DNA from: Sphingobacterium sp.
GTDB taxonomy: Bacteria; Bacteroidota; Bacteroidia; Sphingobacteriales; Sphingobacteriaceae
DNA length: 64,000 nt
Assembly (NCBI GenBank): GCA_022712315.1
Contig: JALAGS010000028.1
Span: forward strand, 1 to 64,000
Direction: 5' to 3'
In this document: positions 39,588 through 48,883 of the stretch, piece by piece
How positions within the stretch are numbered: position 1 is the stretch's first letter
Layout of the letters: the number at the start of each line of letters is the position of its first letter
Made by a program: the position numbers and the translations under genes
Notes under the pieces: model-generated
Seen by the model: only the letters and a program-made list of their open reading frames with translations
What the model was told of the DNA's origin: nothing
The model's database searches: none

Positions 39588-41507
39588 ATGCTCAGCAAAG
39601 TGAATATAGTACCTCGATGGATCATTTTTTTATTGGACATCTTTAGTGTCTCCATTGCTTATCTGCTCGCAAATGTCATTTACTACGATTTTAACTTCGA
39701 TTTTCTACTCGACATTGATTTTAGTATTCGTTACATTTTATTTATAAGTGTATGCTCTCTGTCATTTTACCTCTTCAAGATGTATACCGGGATTGTTCGT
39801 TACACAAGCGCCATCGATTCCATACGTATATTATCAACCATAATATTTAGCGTTTTTGTTCTGTTAGTAATCAAATTAGTGATCCAGGCTAACGAGGTTG
39901 AAAGAAACATTCCAACTGCGCTCATTATCTTCTTTGCGCTCTTCTCTTTTCTTATTTTGACCGTATATAGAACAATTATTAAAATTTTCTTTTTATACAC
40001 AAAAAAAGTCAACGGCTCCAGAAAAAAAACCCTGATCTATGGTGCTGGTGATTTGGGGATCGCTGTAAAAAGAACGCTAGACCATGACGTACGCTCCAAA
40101 AATGCTATTGTAGGATTTTTAGATGATAATGAGCAAAAGATCAATAAAGTAATTGATGGGACCAAAATTTACGCTTCTCAAAAGTTTAGTCACCTCATTA
40201 ACACACTAAATATTGAAGAAGTCATCATCGCATCCCACAACATTCCGTCAGACCGCAAAAATGAGATCACAGACGTTGCACTTGAAAAAAATGTAAATAT
40301 CTTAACGCTACCACCGATTAAGAAGATTATGAATGGCGATCTTAACCCTAATCAGATTCAGAAAATAAGAATCGAAGATTTGCTAGAAAGGGATCCGATT
40401 AAGATTAACGACGACCATATACTAAGCCAGACAAAAGGCAAAAGGATATTAGTCACAGGAGCTGCTGGTTCAATAGGAAGTGAAATAGCTTCTCAATTGG
40501 GGAAATACGAACCTCAAATGATTATCCTTTGTGACCAAGCGGAGTCACCGCTGCATAACCTCCAACTAGACCTTCAAGACGAGTTCCCAAATCAGGTATA
40601 TCATACCTATATCGCGGATGTTCGAAGTACAAAACGCATGCATTTACTTTTTGAAACCTTCAAACCGCACTATGTATATCACGCAGCAGCCTACAAACAT
40701 GTACCAATGATGGAAAACCACCCGCTGGAAGCTGTACAGACCAACGTCATGGGGACGAAGAATCTAGCTGATTTAGCCGTAGAATTCCAAGTTGAAAAAT
40801 TTGTTTTTGTTTCCACAGATAAGGCGGTAAATCCGACAAATATCATGGGAGCAACCAAACGTATCGCAGAGATTTATGTACAATCATTAAACAATCATTT
40901 GGAACACGCATCAGGCGGAAATGTTCACACCAAATTTATAACAACCCGCTTTGGCAATGTCCTAGGCTCAAATGGATCAGTTATCCCCCGATTTAGAGAT
41001 CAGATTCAAAAAGGCGGCCCTGTAACAGTAACCCATCCCGAAATCACCCGCTATTTTATGACCATTCCTGAAGCATGTCGGTTAGTTCTTGAGGCCGGAA
41101 CAATGGGACAAGGCGGAGAGATCTTTGTTTTTGACATGGGGAAATCGGTAAAAATAGTTGAGCTCGCTAAAAAAATGATCCGTCTTTCAGGGTTTAAACC
41201 AAATGAAGATATTGAAATAAAATTCACTGGTTTGAGACCCGGAGAAAAATTATATGAGGAACTATTAAATGATTTAGAGAATACCATGCCCACTCACCAC
41301 GAGAAAATCATGATCGCCAAAGTCAGAGAAAATAATTATGATATCGTGTGTATAAAAATCAATGAATTGCAACAGCGCTTAGCGACACAAAACAAAAACG
41401 AAGTTGTCTATCAAATGAAAATTATTGTCCCGGAATTCAAAAGTAAAAATTCCATCTACGAACAACTGGACAAGGAAATTGAATTGTCAAACGGGTCGGA
41501 AAACTAA
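39588..41507 (+). CDS. Membrane-anchored polysaccharide biosynthesis nucleotide-sugar epimerase/dehydratase (CapD/WbpM/PglF-like)
   Basis: Start set at MLSKVNIVPRWIIFLLDI. N-terminal TM segments, then GKRILVTGAAGSIGSEIASQL, YHAAAYKHVPMMENHPLEAVQTNVMGT, FVSTDKAVNPTNIMGATKRIAE. Confidence 0.93.
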   Translation: MLSKVNIVPRWIIFLLDIFSVSIAYLLANVIYYDFNFDFLLDIDFSIRYILFISVCSLSFYLFKMYTGIVRYTSAIDSIRILSTIIFSVFVLLVIKLVIQANEVERNIPTALIIFFALFSFLILTVYRTIIKIFFLYTKKVNGSRKKTLIYGAGDLGIAVKRTLDHDVRSKNAIVGFLDDNEQKINKVIDGTKIYASQKFSHLINTLNIEEVIIASHNIPSDRKNEITDVALEKNVNILTLPPIKKIMNGDLNPNQIQKIRIEDLLERDPIKINDDHILSQTKGKRILVTGAAGSIGSEIASQLGKYEPQMIILCDQAESPLHNLQLDLQDEFPNQVYHTYIADVRSTKRMHLLFETFKPHYVYHAAAYKHVPMMENHPLEAVQTNVMGTKNLADLAVEFQVEKFVFVSTDKAVNPTNIMGATKRIAEIYVQSLNNHLEHASGGNVHTKFITTRFGNVLGSNGSVIPRFRDQIQKGGPVTVTHPEITRYFMTIPEACRLVLEAGTMGQGGEIFVFDMGKSVKIVELAKKMIRLSGFKPNEDIEIKFTGLRPGEKLYEELLNDLENTMPTHHEKIMIAKVRENNYDIVCIKINELQQRLATQNKNEVVYQMKIIVPEFKSKNSIYEQLDKEIELSNGSEN

Positions 41508-41537
41508 AGTTAATTCACTTTAAAATTTACAAAACAC

Positions 41538-41567
41538 TTGCAAATTTGCTCGAAAAGTGTATTTTTG
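41538..41567 (+). promoter_or_regulatory. Candidate Bacteroidota promoter
   Basis: TTG (41538-41540) - 19 bp - TATTTTTG (41560-41567), 24 bp before the start at 41592. Confidence 0.7.
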
Positions 41568-41591
41568 CAATCCATATTTTACTGATTAGTA

Positions 41592-42263
41592 ATGTCTAAA
41601 AACACAAATAATACAAATCAAGGTTTTAAACCTTCAAAAGGATCTTTTTTTCAAGATAACCAAAAAAGTGTAGTGTTCATTTTAGGTGGTATCGTTGTAT
41701 TGATCTTACTTTATTTTGGATATCAAAAGCTGTATCTAGATCCAAGAGCAGAAGAAGCTTCGAACCGTATGTACAAAGCAGAACAGCTTGCAACAATTGA
41801 TTCTTTGCAAAACAAAGCAGTCATGGGCGACGGTTCATTTCTTGGTTTTAAACAAATTGCCGACGAGTATTCAAATACAAAATCTGCAAATATTGCAAAT
41901 GCATATTTAGGTGGTTTATATTTACGTCAAGGCAAATTTGATGAAGCGGTGAAAGCACTCGAAAAATATTCTCCTACTGGAAGTCAAATTTTAGATCCTT
42001 TGGTAATCGGTTTAACAGGTGACGCTTACTCAGAATTAAAAGATTACAAAAAAGCGGCGGACTATTACAAGCAAGCATCTGAAAAATCAAGCAACTCCTA
42101 TACAACGCCACTCTTTTTGAAAAAATTAGGGCTTGTATACGAAGCACAAAATGATTACAAAAGTGCAGAGAACGCTTACAAAAAGATCAAAACAGATTTT
42201 CCAGAGAGCCAAGAGGCTTCTTCAATTGATGGCTTATTGGGCCGTGTGCAAGCACATCTGTAA
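41592..42263 (+). CDS. Tetratricopeptide-repeat membrane protein
   Basis: 223 aa; one TM helix (VVFILGGIVVLILLYFGYQKLYL), TPR repeats (AYLGGLYLRQGKFDEAVKALEKY; AYSELKDYKKAADYYKQA). Confidence 0.88.
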   Translation: MSKNTNNTNQGFKPSKGSFFQDNQKSVVFILGGIVVLILLYFGYQKLYLDPRAEEASNRMYKAEQLATIDSLQNKAVMGDGSFLGFKQIADEYSNTKSANIANAYLGGLYLRQGKFDEAVKALEKYSPTGSQILDPLVIGLTGDAYSELKDYKKAADYYKQASEKSSNSYTTPLFLKKLGLVYEAQNDYKSAENAYKKIKTDFPESQEASSIDGLLGRVQAHL

Positions 42264-42285
42264 TAGAATAAATCTAGAACATAAT

Positions 42286-42316
42286 AAAAAAGAGGCTATT
42301 TCATAGCCTCTTTTTT
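42286..42316 (+). terminator. Rho-independent terminator
   Basis: 14-bp stem aaaaaagaggctat/atagcctctttttt, loop ttc. Confidence 0.9.
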
Positions 42317-42343
42317 TGTGACCACCTAAAATCACTATCTTTG
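42315..42343 (+). promoter_or_regulatory. Candidate Bacteroidota promoter for ribH
   Basis: TTTG (42315-42318) - 17 bp - TATCTTTG (42336-42343), 8 bp before the ribH ATG at 42352. Confidence 0.55.
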
Positions 42344-42351
42344 TTACTATT

Positions 42352-42840
42352 ATGGCAAGTAGCATTAAAAATTTATCAGACTTTTCGCATATTCAGGTTG
42401 CGGATGCAAGTCCATTCAAATTTGCGATCGTTGTTGCACAGTGGAACGCAGAAATTACTGGTGCATTATTGAACGGCGCAATTACAGGATTAGAAAAGCA
42501 CGGCGCTAAGGAAAGCAATATACAGGTGATCGAGGTTCCTGGGAGTTTCGAGTTAATTTCTGGAGCAGACCTAGCGTTCAGAAATCAGAGTTTTGACGCC
42601 GTTATCTGCTTAGGTTGCGTCATTCAGGGAGAGACTAGACACTTCGATTTTATTTGTGACGCAGTTGCAAACGGCATTGCCAATGTGGGGCTCAAATACA
42701 ATAAACCTGCTATTTTTGGTGTGCTGACAACGGATAATCTACAGCAAGCATTGGATCGTGCGGGTGGCAAGCATGGCAATAAAGGTGAAGAGGCCGCTAT
42801 TACTGCTATACAAATGGCTCATATTGCCAAAAAATTCTAG
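42352..42840 (+). CDS. ribH: 6,7-dimethyl-8-ribityllumazine synthase
   Basis: 162 aa; VVAQWNAEITGALLNGA, VPGSFEL, VICLGCVIQGETRHFDFICDAVANGI, GVLTTDNLQQALDRAGGKHGNKGEEAA. Confidence 0.96.
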   Translation: MASSIKNLSDFSHIQVADASPFKFAIVVAQWNAEITGALLNGAITGLEKHGAKESNIQVIEVPGSFELISGADLAFRNQSFDAVICLGCVIQGETRHFDFICDAVANGIANVGLKYNKPAIFGVLTTDNLQQALDRAGGKHGNKGEEAAITAIQMAHIAKKF

Positions 42841-42924
42841 TTTGGTATTAATTTTGCCTACCATTCAATGATGAAAGGTATTTTTGAGCACAACGTAGAA
42901 ACTCAGATACTTCATATTTTGAAT

Positions 42925-42966
42925 AAATCGATTAATAAGATATTCACTTATTTTATTAATCGATTT
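42925..42966 (+). terminator. Likely terminator downstream of ribH
   Basis: Perfect 14-bp inverted repeat aaatcgattaataa (42925-42938)/ttattaatcgattt (42953-42966), AT-rich, followed by ttattttt. Confidence 0.6.
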
Positions 42967-43061
42967 TTATTTTTCACTAGCATAAAAATGCAATCATCAA
43001 GCTGAATGCACCCGATAATGGAGTCATTTTGCTTTGTGATTGCTTCTTTAAAAATAGGATT

Positions 43062-43799
43062 ATGAAAACATTATCGAATGTACTGTTGATATTTATTCTT
43101 ACTTTATGTCAGCTCGATGTTATAGCTCAAGGTGATAGTCTAAACAAACAGATATGGCAAAGTATCGGTGGCCAAGGTAAATGGGACTCTTTACAATTTC
43201 TAGCTTTCTCAGCAAAGGGAAATACGATTTCAGATCAACTCTCCAATGATGAGCGTAAATTCTTATTCAATCGCTCAACCGGAGAATGCAGATTTGACGG
43301 CTATAGTGGAACGGATCAGGTGACTTATCTGTTTAATTTTAAAAACAGCAGCGCGGATAAACTCTACATTGGGGGAAATTCGACGGCAGATGGTGCTGAA
43401 ATTAGAAAATCAATCCGAAGCCAGCTATTTTCCGATCTTAATCTCCTTCTTTTACCCACCTTAATTGGACAAAAGAATGTCACACTCAAAAGTCAAACCG
43501 ACCGTTTCATTGGTGGACAAAAATTAACAATAGCGAATATCAGTTCGTCTGGTTCTATTTTTGGTTTAAAGATAGATGGGTCTATTTATATAGACCAAAA
43601 TACCGGCGAGATCACTTATTACGAATACACCGATAAAGGGGAGAAAATTGCTTATGAAGTAAGCAAATACAAGGAAATCGGGGATGGCATACGGCTACCC
43701 AGTTTTTTTAACGCGACGAATAACGATAAGAAGACCTGCGTATTCTCCTCTATTTCTTCCTTTGTACAAGTAGAACAGAAAAAATTCACAGAACTATAA
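43062..43799 (+). CDS. Secreted protein of unknown function
   Basis: Start set at MKTLSNVLLIFILTLCQLDVIAQ (signal peptide); the remainder resembles Bacteroidota periplasmic/outer-membrane lipoprotein-like carrier folds but is not assigned. Confidence 0.7.
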   Translation: MKTLSNVLLIFILTLCQLDVIAQGDSLNKQIWQSIGGQGKWDSLQFLAFSAKGNTISDQLSNDERKFLFNRSTGECRFDGYSGTDQVTYLFNFKNSSADKLYIGGNSTADGAEIRKSIRSQLFSDLNLLLLPTLIGQKNVTLKSQTDRFIGGQKLTIANISSSGSIFGLKIDGSIYIDQNTGEITYYEYTDKGEKIAYEVSKYKEIGDGIRLPSFFNATNNDKKTCVFSSISSFVQVEQKKFTEL

Positions 43800-43800
43800 T

Positions 43801-44139
43801 ATGATTAATTGGATAGAATTAAATACAGAAGAACAGTTACAGGAACTTTACCAATCCGATAAAGTCGTGGCCATCTTTAAACATAGCACTACTTGTGGCA
43901 TAAGTAACATGGCCAAGCGTAGCCTGGAGCGAATGTCAGCTACTTCTGACCATGATTATGCTATTTATCTCTTAGACCTCTTACGCTACCGTTCACTATC
44001 GAATGAAATTGCTCAACGCTGGAACGTAGAACACCAGTCGCCACAAATACTGATCGTAGAAGGGAAAAATAACAGATACGATGCTTCTCATGGTGATATT
44101 CAATTTGACGAAATTGAAAAATACCTGACTGCACTTTAA
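43801..44139 (+). CDS. ytxJ: Bacillithiol-system redox protein YtxJ-like
   Basis: 112 aa; FKHSTTCGISNMAKRSLER and WNVEHQSPQILIVEGKNNRYDASHGDI, typical of YtxJ. Confidence 0.88.
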   Translation: MINWIELNTEEQLQELYQSDKVVAIFKHSTTCGISNMAKRSLERMSATSDHDYAIYLLDLLRYRSLSNEIAQRWNVEHQSPQILIVEGKNNRYDASHGDIQFDEIEKYLTAL

Positions 44140-44180
44140 GGTTACCACCTGTAAATGCTATAAAAACCACAAAACTTATC

Positions 44181-44213
44181 CCAAGTGATCAACTGGTTGT
44201 ATTGATCACTTGG
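44181..44213. terminator. Inverted repeat between convergent genes, likely bidirectional terminator
   Basis: 12-bp arms ccaagtgatcaa (44181-44192)/ttgatcacttgg (44202-44213). Confidence 0.6.
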
Positions 44214-44245
44214 AATATTTTATGGGCATGAAAGTAGTCAAGTGA

Positions 44246-45295
44246 CTATTTATAAATTTCTACGGTAATCTTACCATCTTTGGTCACAGTTCCCCTATAC
44301 ATGCCGGTGGTATTAAAAGGCATAGCGACGTGACCATTTTTATCCAAAACAACCATCCCTCCATTACCGCCCATCTTACCAATACCGTCGATCACTTCCT
44401 GACTTGCCTGAACAACATCTTTACCTTTATATTCCATTAATGCCGACACTTTATAGGCGGCTACATGACGAATATAAAACTCTCCCCACCCAGTACAAGA
44501 AACTGCACAGGTTTCGTTGTTAGCATAAGTTCCAGCGCCGATAATTGGCGAATCACCTACTCGCCCAAACTTCTTATTTGTCATCCCCCCTGTCGAAGTA
44601 CCCGCTGCCAAGTTACCGTATCCATCCAAAGCAACACAGCCCACTGTACCAAATTTTGCATCTTTATTAGTTACCCCCAAACGCGAGACCTGTTTTTGAT
44701 CATGATCCAATTGCGTTTTGGTACTGTCTTCTTTTTTAATTTTCTGTAGAGATTCCCAACGTGCTTCAGTCCAAAAATAGGAAGGATCTACGATTTCTAA
44801 TCCCGCTTGTTTAGCGAATTGCTCCGCACCGCTACCAACCATCATCACGTGTTCAGATTTCTCCATCACCGCTTTAGCTGCTGAGATCGGATTTTTGATA
44901 GTCGAAACCCCAGCAACGGCTCCAGCAGCCAAAGTCTTTCCGTCCATAATCGAGGCATCCAATTCATTTCTTCCATTGTGTGTAAAAACAGCACCCTTTC
45001 CAGCATTAAATAATGGTGAATCTTCCATGATGTGAATCACGGATTCAACCGCTTCCAAACTGCTGCCCCCTTGCTTAATTTTTTCATAACCGACTTGAAG
45101 AGCTTGCCCCAGTACAGTTTTATAAGCCCGCTCCATCGAATCTGTCATATTCTTTTTCAAGATCGTGCCAGCTCCGCCATGGATTGCTAAGATAAATTCA
45201 CCTTTAGCTAAGGTTGTGGACTTTTTATACGATTTGCAGGACATCGCCAACAGACTTCCCGCCATGATCATGACGCATATCTTCAGATTATTCAT
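44246..45295 (-). CDS. Isoaspartyl peptidase/L-asparaginase (Ntn hydrolase), lipoprotein
   Basis: Start set at MNNLKICVMIMAGSLLAMSCKS (lipobox). AIHGGAGTI, catalytic GTVGCVALDGYGNLAAGTSTGGMTNKKFGRVGDSPIIGAGTYA. Confidence 0.92.
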   Translation of the reverse strand: MNNLKICVMIMAGSLLAMSCKSYKKSTTLAKGEFILAIHGGAGTILKKNMTDSMERAYKTVLGQALQVGYEKIKQGGSSLEAVESVIHIMEDSPLFNAGKGAVFTHNGRNELDASIMDGKTLAAGAVAGVSTIKNPISAAKAVMEKSEHVMMVGSGAEQFAKQAGLEIVDPSYFWTEARWESLQKIKKEDSTKTQLDHDQKQVSRLGVTNKDAKFGTVGCVALDGYGNLAAGTSTGGMTNKKFGRVGDSPIIGAGTYANNETCAVSCTGWGEFYIRHVAAYKVSALMEYKGKDVVQASQEVIDGIGKMGGNGGMVVLDKNGHVAMPFNTTGMYRGTVTKDGKITVEIYK

Positions 45296-45698
45296 CTTCT
45301 TTCTCCCACCATTCTGAAGATTGTAACCCATCTATTTCACGACGGTCCTTTTTCGTAGGGCGTCCGGTACCACGATCGCGCTTTAGGACTGGAGCATGAA
45401 ACATGGATTTAAATCCTACTGTTTCTTCTACAGGCGTCTGATCTTCATAAAACTGAACTGCAGTCTTCGCATCAACACGACGTTCTAAAAGACCCGTAAC
45501 CTTTACAACTTTTTTCTCAATACCCTTTTGGACATGATATACATCACCGATCTTGACTTCGTAAGATGGTTTTATATTTTGGCCATTTAGTTTCACGCGC
45601 CCTGCCTTACAGGCTTCTGTTGCCAAAGTTCTTGTCTTAAATAACCGAATTGACCACAGATATTTATCAATTCTCAATTTTTCTGATGTTCCAGCCAT
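45288..45698 (-). CDS. S4-domain RNA-binding protein (Hsp15-like)
   Basis: 136 aa; LRIDKYLWSIRLFKTRTLATEACKAGRVKLNGQNIKPSYEVKIGD. Confidence 0.9.
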   Translation of the reverse strand: MAGTSEKLRIDKYLWSIRLFKTRTLATEACKAGRVKLNGQNIKPSYEVKIGDVYHVQKGIEKKVVKVTGLLERRVDAKTAVQFYEDQTPVEETVGFKSMFHAPVLKRDRGTGRPTKKDRREIDGLQSSEWWEKEDE

Positions 45699-46026
45699 AT
45701 GACAAAAATAATTATATTTTTAGAACCATTATAACCAAAAGCAATTATAGAAAATTCCAGTAAACCTGAGTTCAATTATTGAAACCACTTTAATTCGTTC
45801 GCATTAGGAGCTTAATAACTAATTGCAGGCAAGTTATCACCAAAGCCATGCCAACTCCCGACTGCAAGCGAATTGTTAAAACGGTGTATGCATAGTGAAT
45901 ACACCCTCTAAAGATGGAATCAACGTGGACTCACTGTGCACGCACTGTGGTTACAATTAGGAGTTGATCATAAGTTTGTACGGTGTTGGTATCAGGAAAG
46001 TCTATCGCAAGGAACAATGGATAAAG

Positions 46027-46057
46027 TTGTTTTTAAGTCCAACTTTATCTAAGTTTG
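46027..46057 (+). promoter_or_regulatory. Candidate Bacteroidota promoter for dapD
   Basis: TTG (46027-46029) - 20 bp - TAAGTTTG (46050-46057), 40 bp before dapD; second TAAGTTTGTAC copy at 45971-45981. Confidence 0.55.
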
Positions 46058-46097
46058 TACATCAAAATAAACTAATTCAAATAAGCAAACAAATAAT

Positions 46098-46916
46098 ATG
46101 GTAGAGCCACTAAAAAAATTGATTGAGGAAGCGTGGGAAGACAGACAATTATTAGAATATAAAGAATATACAGAAGCGATCCGCGCTGTTATCATGAAGT
46201 TAGATAGCGGGGAAATCCGTGTGGCTGAAATGATCGGTACAAGATGGCATGTAAATGATTGGATCAAAAAAGCCGTCATCTTATATTTCCCAATCAATGA
46301 TATGCGTGAAATGACTGCTGGTCCCTTTGTGTTTCATGACAAAATGAAATTAAAAACAGACTACAAACACACGGGCGTGCGTGTTGTACCAGGAGCTTCC
46401 GCTCGTTTAGGTGCCTATTTGGCTAAAGGAGTAATTATGATGCCTTCTTATGTGAATATTGGTGCTTATGTAGACGAAGGCACTATGGTAGATACATGGG
46501 CAACTGTCGGCTCTTGTGCACAAATTGGTAAACATGTACACTTAAGCGGTGGCGTCGGAATTGGTGGTGTATTGGAACCTGTACAAGCAGCCCCTGTTAT
46601 TATTGAAGACAATGTATTCATCGGATCAAGAGCGATTGTAGTCGAAGGTATTCGTGTAGAAAAAGAAGCCGTATTAGGCGCCAATGTTGTATTGACAGCA
46701 TCAACAAAAATTATTGACGTGACAGGCCCTGAGCCAGTTGAATATAAAGGTTATGTACCTGCCCGTTCAGTTGTGATTCCAGGATCTTATACGAAGAAAT
46801 TTGCAGCTGGAGAATATCAAGTTCCTTGTGCTTTGATCATTGGTCAACGTAAAGAGTCTACGGACAAAAAGACGTCATTAAATGACGCATTACGTGATCA
46901 CAATGTTGCTGTTTAA
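46098..46916 (+). CDS. dapD: 2,3,4,5-tetrahydropyridine-2,6-dicarboxylate N-succinyltransferase
   Basis: 272 aa; GVRVVPGASARLGAYLAKGVIMMPSYVNIGAYVDEGTMVDTWATVGSCAQIGKHVHLSGGVGIGGVLEP. Confidence 0.97.
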   Translation: MVEPLKKLIEEAWEDRQLLEYKEYTEAIRAVIMKLDSGEIRVAEMIGTRWHVNDWIKKAVILYFPINDMREMTAGPFVFHDKMKLKTDYKHTGVRVVPGASARLGAYLAKGVIMMPSYVNIGAYVDEGTMVDTWATVGSCAQIGKHVHLSGGVGIGGVLEPVQAAPVIIEDNVFIGSRAIVVEGIRVEKEAVLGANVVLTASTKIIDVTGPEPVEYKGYVPARSVVIPGSYTKKFAAGEYQVPCALIIGQRKESTDKKTSLNDALRDHNVAV

Positions 46917-46943
46917 CGTTAAAATTAGCATTAAAAAAATAAA

Positions 46944-47522
46944 ATGAGTGGATTCGTAGATCGAGAAGATTTGAATAAGGCCCTGGAGACGCTAAAAAAT
47001 GGCGGACTGATCTTATACCCCACGGATACAATTTGGGGAATAGGCTGTGATGCGACCAATCCAGAAGCAGTAGAAAAAGTCTTTCAGCTGAAAGGAAGAG
47101 ATAAATCCAAAAGTCTGATCGTCTTATTACATAACGACAATCAATTGGCGAGTTATGTCAATGAGATCCCAGAGGTTGCTTATCAACTTATTGAATACAC
47201 GGAAAAACCCTTGACAATTGTCTATTCGAATGCCAAAAATCTTGCTCCCAATGCAATAGCGGAAGACGGATCAATTGGCATTCGGATTGTCAAACATCCT
47301 TTTTGTGAACAGCTTTTACAACGGTTCCGCAAACCGATAATCTCCACTTCGGCAAATATCAGCGGTGCTCCCACAGCAAAAGATTTTGACGAAATAGCTG
47401 ATGCCATCAAAGAGGGAGTGGACTATATTGTCGCCTACGGCAGAGATGTAGCAACAGATGGAAAATCATCTACCATTATGAAACTGGACCCTAGTGGTAA
47501 ATTCGAATTTATTAGAAAATAG
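46944..47522 (+). CDS. L-threonylcarbamoyladenylate synthase (Sua5/YciO/YrdC family)
   Basis: 192 aa; GGLILYPTDTIWGIGCDATNPEAVEKVFQLKGRDKSKSLIVL, ISTSANISGAPTAKDF. Confidence 0.93.
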   Translation: MSGFVDREDLNKALETLKNGGLILYPTDTIWGIGCDATNPEAVEKVFQLKGRDKSKSLIVLLHNDNQLASYVNEIPEVAYQLIEYTEKPLTIVYSNAKNLAPNAIAEDGSIGIRIVKHPFCEQLLQRFRKPIISTSANISGAPTAKDFDEIADAIKEGVDYIVAYGRDVATDGKSSTIMKLDPSGKFEFIRK

Positions 47523-47523
47523 C

Positions 47524-48003
47524 ATGAAAAAGATTTTTTTAATTTTTGTATTAGGGATTGCCCTTGCCAACCTTTCTTCAGCACAGCAAAAGGACATTCC
47601 TTCAGCAAAGCCAGGTGTTAAATATGGAAAGGAAATCTCTGCTTCCAATGCAATATCAGTAGCAAAGCTTGAAAAAGAACTCAGCAAAAAAAATGCTTTC
47701 AACGGGAGAATAGAAGGCAAGGTTGTTGAAGTTTGTAAGAAAAAAGGTTGTTTCATGACACTGCAACGAGATGGTGAAGAGCCTATTACTGTGCGTTTCA
47801 AAGACTACGGTTTCTTTATGCCGGCAGATATTATTGGTAAAACAGTTGTCGTTGAGGGTATCGCAAAGAAAAAGGAAGTTTCTGTTGCTTCTTTACAACA
47901 CGCGGCCAAAGATCTTGGCAAATCGCAAACTGAAATAGATCAAATTACACAACCCAAGAAAGACATTAGTATTATAGCTGATGGAGTTCTGGTTGTAAAA
48001 TAA
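47524..48003 (+). CDS. Secreted DUF4920-like protein
   Basis: Start set at MKKIFLIFVLGIALANLSSAQ. GKVVEVCKKKGCFMTLQRDGEEPITVRFKDYGFFMPADI. Confidence 0.82.
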   Translation: MKKIFLIFVLGIALANLSSAQQKDIPSAKPGVKYGKEISASNAISVAKLEKELSKKNAFNGRIEGKVVEVCKKKGCFMTLQRDGEEPITVRFKDYGFFMPADIIGKTVVVEGIAKKKEVSVASLQHAAKDLGKSQTEIDQITQPKKDISIIADGVLVVK

Positions 48004-48034
48004 AATTTTCATACGCTTATCTACTGTTGCTCTA

Positions 48035-48877
48035 ATGAAAAGATTCCAAACGTCAGCTTGCCATTCCATACGAGTGGATGGGAATTTATTGACCTTCGAA
48101 AAACCTGTTATTATGGGGATACTCAATGTGACTCCGGATTCTTTTTATGATGGCGGTGACAATACAACAGTTGAATTAGCGGTCGAGAAAGCAAGAAAAC
48201 TGCTACTTGAAGGTGCGCAAATTCTTGATATTGGTGCCTATTCCTCCCGCCCAGGTGCCCCGCTGATCTCTTCACAAGAAGAAATGGATCGGGCTCTTCC
48301 CCCAATTCGCGCAATTAAGGAAGCATTTCCGGAAGCTGTTTTATCAATCGATACTTTCCGTGCTGATGTCGCGGCTTCAGCAATCGAAGCAGGGGTTCAT
48401 ATCGTTAATGATGTATCTGGCGGCACACTAGACGATGATATGTTTGCAACAGTAGCGAAATACCAAGTTCCTTATATTCTCATGCATATGCGCGGTATAC
48501 CTGAAAATATGCAAGAAAAAACCGAATATAAAGACATTGTAACAGATGTGGCGACCTTCCTGGGTGAACGTATCGCCAAATTGAGAAGTCTCGGGGTAAA
48601 GGATATTATTCTTGATCCGGGTTTTGGTTTTGCGAAGACAGTTGAACAGAACTATGAGTTGCTCTATCGTGTCAATGAGCTTCACTACTTCGAATTACCT
48701 ATACTGGGCGGAATCTCCCGTAAATCCATGATCTATAAAAAAATCGGAATCACAGCCCAAGATGCATTAAATGGTACAACTGCATTAAATACTCTATTGC
48801 TCGAAAGAGGTATACAGATACTTCGGGTACATGACGTAAAGGAAGCCAAACAATTAGTTGATCTCTTCTATTCGTAA
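48035..48877 (+). CDS. folP: Dihydropteroate synthase
   Basis: 280 aa; VIMGILNVTPDSFYDGG, ILDIGAYSSRPGA, VLSIDTFRADVA, ILMHMRG, ILDPGFGFAKT. Confidence 0.96.
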   Translation: MKRFQTSACHSIRVDGNLLTFEKPVIMGILNVTPDSFYDGGDNTTVELAVEKARKLLLEGAQILDIGAYSSRPGAPLISSQEEMDRALPPIRAIKEAFPEAVLSIDTFRADVAASAIEAGVHIVNDVSGGTLDDDMFATVAKYQVPYILMHMRGIPENMQEKTEYKDIVTDVATFLGERIAKLRSLGVKDIILDPGFGFAKTVEQNYELLYRVNELHYFELPILGGISRKSMIYKKIGITAQDALNGTTALNTLLLERGIQILRVHDVKEAKQLVDLFYS

Positions 48878-48883
48878 TTCCTA

